NCBI GenBank assembly: GCA_017477555.1
Contig: JAFUVK010000144.1
Span: forward strand, 1-48,316
From: Muribaculaceae bacterium
Lineage (GTDB): Bacteria; Bacteroidota; Bacteroidia; Bacteroidales; Muribaculaceae
Length of the DNA stretch: 48,316 nt
Reading direction: 5' to 3'
Position numbers and translations under genes: made by a program
In this document: positions 42,129-48,316 of the stretch, in pieces
How positions within the stretch are numbered: the stretch's first letter is position 1
Layout: each line of letters opens with the position of its first letter
Notes under the pieces: model-generated
Seen by the model: the letters and a program-made list of their open reading frames with translations, nothing else
What the model was told of the DNA's origin: nothing
The model's database searches: none

Positions 42129-43569
42129 GTTGACAACAGCATTGTGTGCTGTTCTGATGGCACTGACGGCATCAGGGCAAGGCATGGCGACGCGCACACT
42201 CACCGGTCGTGTGCTCTGTGGCGATGAGCCTGTGGCCGGAGTGGCGGTTACCGACGGCTTGAATGTGGTGCGTACCGATGTGCAAGGGTACTACTCCATC
42301 GTCACAACGGCTCAGGCGCGTTTTGTTTACGTCACCACGCCGTCGGGCTATCTGCCGCCGATGCGTCAAGGGTCAATCCCCGTCTTCTACCAAGACATTA
42401 CCGATGACCGGGACAACTACGACTTCGCCTTGCGGCGCAATCCGCGTGACGATGGCCGCCACACGCTCATTGTCCAGGCCGATGCTCAGGTCACCGCCGT
42501 GGCCGACCTCGACCAGTATAATGCCCAGGTGGACGAGATGGCTCGTCTGGCCGCCTCAATCACCGACCGTGATGTGCTGGGCCTGGACTGTGGCGACATT
42601 GTGGGCGATAGTCCATGGCTCTTTCCCGAGTATCTCAAGCGCGTTGAGCCGATGGCAATGCCCATCTATCGCGTCATTGGCAACCACGACATGGACTATA
42701 ACGGACGCAGCCACGAAACCTCGCATCGCACATTTGAGCGATATTTCGGCCCCGACCACTACAGCTTCGACCGCGGGCAGGTGCATTACATTGTCATCAA
42801 TGATAATTTCTACATAGGTCGCGAGTTCTACTACATGGGCTACTGCGACGAGGCCACTTTTCGTTGGTTGGAGCAAGACTTGGCCGGGGTGGGGAAGGGC
42901 AGTTTGGTTGTCCTGGCCATGCACATACCCACGCGCCTCACTCCCGAGCAGGTACCCTTTGCCTACGAGTATGGCCCCATTGCCGACCAGATGGTCAACG
43001 CGCAGGCTCTGCATGATTTACTCAAGCCTTATCGCGTACACATCATCTCGGGGCACATGCACTACAATCTCAACATTGAGCACAGCGACCGTCTCTACGA
43101 GCACAACACGGCGGCTGCATGCGGCACCTGGTGGCGGTTGGCCGAGTGCCTCGACGGTGCCCCCAGGGGCTATGCCGTCTACGACTTCGACGGCGACCGC
43201 GTGCAGTGGTACTACAAGGGGGTGGGGCATGACCGCGACTACCAGCTCACGGCCTACCTGCCCGGGGCCGACCCCGACCACCCCGACGAGGTGGTGGCCA
43301 ACGTGTGGAACTATGACTCGCACTGGCGCGTTGAACTGCTCGAGAATGGGCGTGTGACCGCGCAGATGCGGCAGTTCACCGGCTACGACCCCAAAGCGCG
43401 CATCGACTGCGCCGACCGGAAAAAGGTGGTGTATGACTGGATTACGCCCAATCAGACTCACCACTTGTTCCGTGCTCGTCCCAAGAACCCGGCAGCTCAC
43501 ATACAGGTGCGTGCCACCGACCGATTCGGTCGCGCCTACACCTCCACTGCCCAGTCCCTAAAACCATAG
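42118..43569 (+). CDS. Secreted calcineurin-like phosphoesterase (MetallophosN/C architecture)
   Basis: 483 residues. The start is a GTG at 42118 inside the previous gene; it gives a good signal peptide (INKLTTALCAVLMALTASGQ). An Ig-like carboxypeptidase-regulatory segment (about 28-105, GRVLCGDEPVAGVAVTDGLN) precedes the metal-binding domain with GLDCGDIVGDS, RVIGNHDMDY, VLAMHIPTR and IISGHMHYN, the GD, GNHD, H and GHxH motifs of calcineurin-like enzymes. The C-terminal ~150 residues match the MetallophosC pattern (GTWWRLAECLDGAPRGYAVY). It hydrolyses phosphomonoesters or diesters in the periplasm or at the surface. Beside a NAGPA-type enzyme this supports a phosphorylated substrate. Confidence 0.87.
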   Translation: MINKLTTALCAVLMALTASGQGMATRTLTGRVLCGDEPVAGVAVTDGLNVVRTDVQGYYSIVTTAQARFVYVTTPSGYLPPMRQGSIPVFYQDITDDRDNYDFALRRNPRDDGRHTLIVQADAQVTAVADLDQYNAQVDEMARLAASITDRDVLGLDCGDIVGDSPWLFPEYLKRVEPMAMPIYRVIGNHDMDYNGRSHETSHRTFERYFGPDHYSFDRGQVHYIVINDNFYIGREFYYMGYCDEATFRWLEQDLAGVGKGSLVVLAMHIPTRLTPEQVPFAYEYGPIADQMVNAQALHDLLKPYRVHIISGHMHYNLNIEHSDRLYEHNTAAACGTWWRLAECLDGAPRGYAVYDFDGDRVQWYYKGVGHDRDYQLTAYLPGADPDHPDEVVANVWNYDSHWRVELLENGRVTAQMRQFTGYDPKARIDCADRKKVVYDWITPNQTHHLFRARPKNPAAHIQVRATDRFGRAYTSTAQSLKP

Positions 43570-43628
43570 AAAATTCGATTTCTCGAATGCTCGATGGCTC
43601 GAAAATCTCAAAAAACCACAACCCCAAT

Positions 43629-45020
43629 ATGAATCGTTCTCTAGCCCTAGATGCCCTGCGTGGCTATGCCATCATCACGATGATACTCAGCGCCACCGTG
43701 GTGGGTGGCATACTGCCCGGATGGATGTATCACTGCCAGGAGCCGCCTCCCAGTCATGCCTATGATGCTACTATTGCCGGTGTCACCTGGGTCGACCTGG
43801 TGTTCCCGGCTTTCCTCTTTGCCATGGGAGCGGCATTCCCGTTCAGCATCGGCAAGCGGCGCGAGCAGGGCATATCGCGGCTGAGGCTGGCTGGTCAGAT
43901 AGTGTGGCGGGCTGTCCTGCTCACCTATTTTGCCATCCTCGTGCAGCACTTCTATCCCTACGTCACCAGTGGCGGACAGCAGACGTGGCATCACTGGCTT
44001 ATGGCCCTGGGGTGCTTTGCAGCTATGTTTGCTATGTTCATGCGTCTGCCCGAGCGGTGGCCCGCATGGCTGCGCCACACCATCCAGCTGGCGGCCTTGT
44101 TGCTGGGACTGGTGGCGATGCTCATGATGCACTATCCCGATGGCACAGGCTTCGACCCGCATCGCAGCAACATCATCATCCTCATCATGGCCAATGTGGC
44201 CCTGTGGGGCGGACTGCTCTATCTGCTGACTATCGGCCATGAGCGCGTGCGCTGGCTGATGCTGCTTGCGCTGGCGGCATTGTTCTTGTCATCGACCGTC
44301 GATGGCAGTTGGGCGCAGGACGCACTGCGATGGACACCCCTCGACTGGTGCTACCAGCCCTGGATGCTCAAGTATCTGTTGATCGTCATTCCTGCCGCTC
44401 ATGCCGGTGAGCTGATGCGCCGGGCGATGGCACAACCGCCTGCAGCCGCCCCGCGTCCCATCAGGGCGGGGATGGTGCTGCTGGTGTGTCTGGCGCTGGT
44501 GGTGACCAACTTGACACTGCTCTACACCCGCCAGCTCTTGCTCAATATGGCGGTCAGTGCCGCGTGGTTGCTCGTCGGGTGGCTGATGTTGCGTCGAGGA
44601 CAGGGGTATGTGGCGCTGTGGCGCGACCTGTTCGCTCTGGCCAGTGCATTGCTCGTGTTGGGACTGATGATTGAGCCATTTGAGGGAGGCATCAAGAAGG
44701 ACCCGCCCTCGTTCAGCTATCTGCTGGTCATGGGCGCACTGGCGGGCTTTCTGCTCATTGCCCTGAGTGTCATCTGCGATGCCTGGCGGTGTCGTCGCTC
44801 AACCAACTTTCTGGTCATGTCGGGCCGCAACCCCATGGTGGCCTATGTCGCGGGCGACCTCTGTGTGATTCCGTTGTTGCAGCTGACCCACATTTGGCCA
44901 TTTTTTGCTATCTTTGCAACCTCGCCCTGGCTGGGCTTCCTGCACGGGGTTATCCTCACCGCACTGGCTGTGATGGTGACCATGCTTTTCACTCGCCTTG
45001 GTTGCCTGTGGCGCACCTGA
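43629..45020 (+). CDS. DUF5009 / HGSNAT-like polytopic membrane protein
   Basis: 463 residues from the ATG at 43629; an in-frame ATG at 43587 lies in repeat-like leader DNA and adds no sensible sequence. It opens with RSLALDALRGYAIITMILSA and has the family segment HAYDATIAGVTWVDLVFPAF (equivalent to the active-site region of heparan-alpha-glucosaminide N-acetyltransferase), followed by about ten more helices. A late conserved stretch is SGRNPMVAYVAGDLCVIPL. The human relative acetylates glucosamine across the lysosomal membrane. As I recall, a Tannerella forsythia inner-membrane MurNAc transporter (MurT) belongs to this family. Either role fits an amino-sugar PUL. Located between the phosphoesterase and the GH20 gene. 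Confidence 0.8.
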   Translation: MNRSLALDALRGYAIITMILSATVVGGILPGWMYHCQEPPPSHAYDATIAGVTWVDLVFPAFLFAMGAAFPFSIGKRREQGISRLRLAGQIVWRAVLLTYFAILVQHFYPYVTSGGQQTWHHWLMALGCFAAMFAMFMRLPERWPAWLRHTIQLAALLLGLVAMLMMHYPDGTGFDPHRSNIIILIMANVALWGGLLYLLTIGHERVRWLMLLALAALFLSSTVDGSWAQDALRWTPLDWCYQPWMLKYLLIVIPAAHAGELMRRAMAQPPAAAPRPIRAGMVLLVCLALVVTNLTLLYTRQLLLNMAVSAAWLLVGWLMLRRGQGYVALWRDLFALASALLVLGLMIEPFEGGIKKDPPSFSYLLVMGALAGFLLIALSVICDAWRCRRSTNFLVMSGRNPMVAYVAGDLCVIPLLQLTHIWPFFAIFATSPWLGFLHGVILTALAVMVTMLFTRLGCLWRT

Positions 45021-45061
45021 AGTTGGTTTTTAGCAAATAGCGAACAGCGAACAGCAAACAG

Positions 45062-45083
45062 GTAGGGACGCGGCGTGCCGCGT
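45062..45083 (+). repeat. Intergenic hairpin repeat, variant copy 4
   Basis: GTAGGGACGCGG, loop CGTG, CCGCGT: the common GTAGGGAC start with a different 6-bp stem (ACGCGG/CCGCGT). It stands 16 bases before copy 5. Confidence 0.55.
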
Positions 45084-45098
45084 GAACTGCCTGGCAGC

Positions 45099-45140
45099 TG
45101 TAGGGACGGCGCTCCCGCGCCGTCCGCCTCGACAAAAGGT
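45099..45140 (+). repeat. Intergenic hairpin repeat, copy 5
   Basis: Starts TGTAGGGACGGCGC and ends GCCGTCCGCCTCGACAAAAG plus GT, matching copy 2 over 42 bases except at the stem tip. The stem GGACGGCGC/GCGCCGTCC is a perfect 9 bp with loop TCCC. The surrounding 253-bp gap (45021-45273) also holds AATTCTCAATTCACAATTC and TTAACTACTTAACTTC simple repeats and no gene. Confidence 0.75.
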
Positions 45141-45273
45141 CATCACAATTCTCAATTCACAATTCACAATTCTCAATGACCTCTACCCACTACCAGGTAA
45201 CGTCTTGACTACATTTAACTACTTAACTTCTTTAACTACTAACAAAGTAACTCCTTAACTACTAAAAAGAACA

Positions 45274-47583
45274 ATGAGACAATGGATAGTGATGGCAGTG
45301 CTGCTCTGCTGCCAAGTGATGATGGCTCAAACGCCGGTGGCCGACTATCAGGTGATACCGATGCCACAACAAGTGACACGCATCCAGTGCGATGTGCCGT
45401 TTCTGCTCGATGCCACTGTGGCCGTTGTGGCTCCTGACGACCCGGTGATGCAGCGCAATGCCCAATTTTTGTGCGACTATGTCAAGCAGAGCACCGGCAT
45501 CACACTCAAGCTGGGAGGTACGGCTCAACGGCTGATTGTGCTTGACGCAAAACTTGCCAGCGACAACCCTGAGGCCTACCGCATGACGGTGTCGCCCAGT
45601 CAGGTAACCATCAGCGGGGCATCGCCGGCGGCGGTGTTCTGGGGCATTATGACCCTGCGCAAAGCACTGCCTGTGGGGCAGACCGCAGCGGTGATGCTGC
45701 CTGCCGTTGAGGTAAATGATGCGCCCCGGTTCCCTTATCGCGCCGCGCACCTGGATGTATGCCGGCACTTCTGGACCATCGACGAGGTAAAGACGTTCAT
45801 CGACATGCTGGCGCTGCACAACATCAACAACTTCCACTGGCACTTGACCGACGACCAGGGCTGGCGCATTGAGATCAAGCGGTACCCTCGCTTGACCGAG
45901 GTAGGGGCTTGGCGCGACTCTACCGTCATTGGCCGCAACCCCGGCAAGTGGAAGCGTGAGCGGCATGGGGGTTTTTACACCCAGGAGCAGGCGCGCGAGA
46001 TTGTGCGTTATGCCGCCGACCGTCACATCAACGTCGTGCCAGAGATTGAGATGCCGGGACACACCCAGGCCATCCTGGCCAGCTATCCCGAGCTGGGTTG
46101 CACGGGCGGTCCCTACAGCGTGTGGACGTGCTGGGGGGTCACACCCGAGGTCATCTGTCCGGGCAATGACAAGACGCTCGAACTGATTCGTGGTGTGCTC
46201 AACGAGGTGATGGACATCTTCCCCTCGCCGGTCATCTGCATCGGTGGAGATGAGTGTCCCAAAGACCGATGGCGCGACTGCCCCAAGTGCCAGGCGCGCA
46301 TCAAGGCCGAGGGCATCAAGCCCAAGGGCAAGTACACAGCCGAGGACCAGCTGCAGGGCTTCATCACTCACTTTGCCTGCAAGGTGGTGACCGACCGTGG
46401 ACGTTCACCCGAGGGATGGGATGAGATTCTGGAGTGCGACATCCCACAGGATGCCATCGTCATGTCGTGGCGAGGCGAGGCGGGAGCCATCGAGGGCGCT
46501 CGCCGGGGCAACCGTGTGGTGCAGGCACCCAACTCGCACATGTACTTCGACTTCTATCAGTCGCGCGACATGGCGGCCGAACCGTTTGCCATCGGCGGCT
46601 ATATCCCGGTCGAGAAGGTCTATGCTTTCGACCCTGTGCCGGCCGAGCTCACACCCGAGCAAGGCAAGCTCATCATGGGGTGTCAGGCCAACCTGTGGAC
46701 CGAGTATATCACCACGTTCGACCACGTGCAATACATGGTGTTGCCGCGCATGGCCGCACTGGCCGAGGTGCAATGGACACAGGTCGAGCACAAAGATTAT
46801 CGGTCGTTTGTGCGGCGCATGCCCCGGTTGATGACACTATACAATCGGCTGGGCTATAACTATGCCCGCCATCTGTGCGGCGTGACGGCCACCTATACTC
46901 CCGTGCCCGAACAGAAGGCTCTGCGTGTAGAGCTTGCGTCACTTCAGGGCACTGACATCCACTACACCCTCGACGGCTCTGATCCCAACGAGGCGTCGCC
47001 CGTATACACCGAGCCGCTGATGCTCAACAGCGATGCTATCGTGCGTACGCGCACAATGGGAGAGTTGGGTTATCCCGAGCGCATCTCGACCGATACCGTG
47101 AGGGTCAACAAGGCCACCTTCTGCCACATTACGCTCAACTCTCAGCCGCATCCCAACTATGTCTTCGGTGGAGCGCCGACACTGGTCGACGGGTTGCGTG
47201 GTGCCAACAGCTACCGCACGGGTTTTTGGCTCGGCTTCTGTGGCAATGACCTGGATGCGACCATCGACCTGGCTCAGACACAGCGCATCAGCCAAGTGGC
47301 CTTTGAGGCCGATGTCTTTCAGTGCGATGGTGTGGTTGATGCACGGGGCATAGAAGTCTATGTCTCGACCGATGGCAAGCGTTACAGCCGCGTTGCCACA
47401 CAGGACTATCCCGACATTGTCCAAGCCGAGGAGTTTGTCATCAAGCACCATCAGGTCGACTTCAAGCCGGTCAAGGCGCGCTATGTGCGCGTGGTCATCA
47501 AGAGCGAGCGCCAGCTGCCGGCATGGCATCCCTTTGCCGGAAGCAATGGCTTCCTCTTTGTCGACGAAATCGCCGTCAACTGA
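45274..47583 (+). CDS. GH20 beta-N-acetylhexosaminidase with C-terminal carbohydrate-binding part
   Basis: 769 residues. Signal peptide 1-18 (QVMMAQ), GH20 N-terminal domain (about 25-145), catalytic barrel (about 150-500) with HLDVCRHFWTIDEVKTFIDM, NFHWHLTDDQGWRIEIKRYP, PEIEMPGHTQAILASYPELG and the catalytic pair Asp326-Glu327 in CIGGDECPKDRW. After the barrel come a chitobiase-C/FN3-like segment (about 545-620, YTLDGSDPNEASPVYTEPL) and a discoidin (F5/8-type) domain (about 635-769). GH20 enzymes remove terminal beta-linked GlcNAc or GalNAc by substrate-assisted catalysis. It closes the PUL and would release the amino sugar that the transporter and epimerase handle. Preceded by an AT-rich repeat leader, with no clear promoter. 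Confidence 0.94.
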   Translation: MRQWIVMAVLLCCQVMMAQTPVADYQVIPMPQQVTRIQCDVPFLLDATVAVVAPDDPVMQRNAQFLCDYVKQSTGITLKLGGTAQRLIVLDAKLASDNPEAYRMTVSPSQVTISGASPAAVFWGIMTLRKALPVGQTAAVMLPAVEVNDAPRFPYRAAHLDVCRHFWTIDEVKTFIDMLALHNINNFHWHLTDDQGWRIEIKRYPRLTEVGAWRDSTVIGRNPGKWKRERHGGFYTQEQAREIVRYAADRHINVVPEIEMPGHTQAILASYPELGCTGGPYSVWTCWGVTPEVICPGNDKTLELIRGVLNEVMDIFPSPVICIGGDECPKDRWRDCPKCQARIKAEGIKPKGKYTAEDQLQGFITHFACKVVTDRGRSPEGWDEILECDIPQDAIVMSWRGEAGAIEGARRGNRVVQAPNSHMYFDFYQSRDMAAEPFAIGGYIPVEKVYAFDPVPAELTPEQGKLIMGCQANLWTEYITTFDHVQYMVLPRMAALAEVQWTQVEHKDYRSFVRRMPRLMTLYNRLGYNYARHLCGVTATYTPVPEQKALRVELASLQGTDIHYTLDGSDPNEASPVYTEPLMLNSDAIVRTRTMGELGYPERISTDTVRVNKATFCHITLNSQPHPNYVFGGAPTLVDGLRGANSYRTGFWLGFCGNDLDATIDLAQTQRISQVAFEADVFQCDGVVDARGIEVYVSTDGKRYSRVATQDYPDIVQAEEFVIKHHQVDFKPVKARYVRVVIKSERQLPAWHPFAGSNGFLFVDEIAVN

Positions 47584-47625
47584 CGATTGTACATGGTCAA
47601 TTCTCGTTTTTTCATTTAATTGTTG

Positions 47626-47633
47626 TAACTTTG
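47626..47633 (+). promoter_or_regulatory. -7 promoter box for kdsC
   Basis: TAACTTTG matches TAnnTTTG, with a T-rich stretch (47607-47612) at about the -33 distance. Initiation near 47640 gives a leader of about 23 bases to the ATG at 47663. This separates kdsC from the PUL. Confidence 0.6.
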
Positions 47634-47662
47634 CGCCGTCAATACCGATTATAACCTTATTG

Positions 47663-48190
47663 ATGGGACAAATAATAGACTACGATTTGACGCGCATCCG
47701 CGGGATTGCATTCGATGTCGACGGGGTGCTGTCGGCATCCACGGTGCCGTTGCATCCATCGGGCGAACCGATGCGTATGGTCAACATCAAGGATGGCTAC
47801 GCGCTGCAGCTGGCTGTCAAGCATGGATTGCAACTGGCCATCATCACCGGGGCCGACACACAGGCCATCAGGGTGCGATTCGAGACGCTGGGAGTGCAGG
47901 ACATCTACGTCGGTGCGGCCATGAAGCTGCCTGTGCTGGAGCAGTGGATGGCAAAGTATGGACTCAAGCCCGACCAGGTGGCCTTTGTGGGCGATGACAT
48001 CCCCGACCTGCCGGCGATGCAGGCCGCCGGCCTGGCAGTCGCTCCGGCCGATGCTGCGCCCGAATGCCGGCAAGCGGCGCGCTATGTCTCGCCCTGTAAT
48101 GGAGGCTATGGAGTGGGGCGCGACCTGCTCGAGCAAGTGATGCGTGTGCAGGGGCTATGGCTCGACGACCGTCACGCTTTCGGCTGGTGA
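47663..48190 (+). CDS. kdsC: KDO 8-phosphate phosphatase (KdsC, HAD family)
   Basis: 175 residues, the usual KdsC size. HAD motif I is FDVDGVLS with Asp18 and Asp20; ITGADTQAIRVRFETLGV is the motif II region and FVGDDIPDLPAM motif III/IV. The capless fold and the ending NGGYGVGRDLLEQVMRVQGL are typical of the YrbI/KdsC group. It makes KDO from KDO 8-phosphate in the cytoplasm for lipopolysaccharide core. The reading frame extends upstream into the GH20 gene, but the promoter at 47626 and family alignment fix the start at 47663. It is probably a housekeeping gene unrelated to the PUL. Confidence 0.9.
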   Translation: MGQIIDYDLTRIRGIAFDVDGVLSASTVPLHPSGEPMRMVNIKDGYALQLAVKHGLQLAIITGADTQAIRVRFETLGVQDIYVGAAMKLPVLEQWMAKYGLKPDQVAFVGDDIPDLPAMQAAGLAVAPADAAPECRQAARYVSPCNGGYGVGRDLLEQVMRVQGLWLDDRHAFGW

Positions 48191-48201
48191 GCCTCGGGTT
48201 A

Positions 48202-48220
48202 TCCGAGACTGCGTCTCGGA
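48202..48220. repeat. Palindromic repeat TCCGAGACTGCGTCTCGGA
   Basis: Exact reverse complement of the unit at 37775-37793. It lies 11 bases after the kdsC stop and may end the transcript. No T-run follows. Confidence 0.65.
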
Positions 48221-48234
48221 ATACGCCGCCCGGC

Positions 48235-48280
48235 TTCTTAATTCTTAATTTTTAATTCTTAATTTTTAATTCTTAATTCT
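48235..48280. repeat. TTCTTAATTTTTAA simple repeat
   Basis: Alternating TTCTTAA and TTTTTAA units run to the end of the gap before ATGGGAGGTTAGG, where no reading frame opens. It resembles the AT-rich leaders before other genes in the window, so a gene may start soon after the window's end. Confidence 0.65.
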
Positions 48281-48316
48281 CATGGGAGGTTAGGAGAGAC
48301 TTTTGTCGGGTGAAAG

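Noticed and set aside
47360-47662. Upstream extension of the kdsC reading frame into the GH20 gene
   Set aside because: The promoter at 47626 and the KdsC family length place the start at 47663; the extension is Ser/Arg-rich shadow sequence.

Overview
The window looks like a chromosomal segment of a gut- or mouth-type Bacteroidales bacterium (Bacteroidota). Evidence: SusC/SusD-family genes, type IX secretion (T9SS) C25 sortase genes, a lipoprotein-rich polysaccharide utilization locus (PUL), and repeated promoters of the Bacteroidota form (TTTG, about 20 bases, TAnnTTTG). Coding DNA is visibly GC-rich while promoters and many gene leaders are AT-rich and built from short repeats. I cannot fix the genus; Muribaculaceae or Prevotellaceae-like lineages are plausible guesses only. 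No rRNA, tRNA, CRISPR array, transposase or phage gene was seen.

Layout. (1) 1-1924: a secreted C69-family dipeptidase behind a clear promoter, ending at a hairpin shared with the convergent gene. (2) 1941-16752, all minus strand: four large C25 (gingipain/PorU-type) proteins. The upstream one (13285-16752) is the best candidate for the T9SS sortase PorU. It is followed by a small fumarylacetoacetate-hydrolase-like protein that seems to have lost its metal ligands, and then by three closely related C25 paralogues, apparently as one operon. All four C25 proteins keep the His/Cys pair. (3) 17086-22629, plus strand: a tiny lipoprotein, then a TolC / HlyD / ABC-2 permease / ABC-2 permease export set with no ATPase gene beside it. 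(4) 22709-23923, minus: a ROK-family repressor, divergent from (5) 24130-47583, a plus-strand PUL of 14 genes. In order these are FAD oxidoreductase, DUF4434 protein, MFS sugar transporter, AGE-family epimerase, SusC, SusD, DUF5018-type lipoprotein, NAGPA-type phosphodiester glycosidase, dockerin protein, two GHL10 proteins (lipoprotein and dockerin forms), calcineurin-like phosphoesterase, DUF5009 membrane protein and GH20 hexosaminidase. (6) 47663-48190: kdsC from its own promoter.

How it may work together. The ROK repressor probably senses an amino sugar and controls the divergent PUL. Surface lipoproteins and SusCD would capture and trim an amino-sugar-containing, possibly phosphodiester-linked polymer. 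The periplasmic and membrane steps (GH20, phosphoesterase, DUF5009, MFS, epimerase) would finish and import it. My favoured but unproven reading is scavenging of bacterial cell-wall glycan: GHL10 proteins resemble the peptidoglycan glycan hydrolase DigH, NAGPA enzymes cut GlcNAc-1-phosphate-6-sugar diesters like the teichoic-acid/peptidoglycan junction, and AGE enzymes interconvert ManNAc and GlcNAc.

Most notable observations: the four-fold PorU-like array with its degenerate FAH-like partner; two independent pairs of paralogues in which one copy is a lipoprotein and the other carries dockerin repeats; a 128-bp perfectly identical patch between the two GHL10 genes; a terminator whose 3' arm contains the next gene's promoter; and a family of intergenic hairpins with compensatory base changes.
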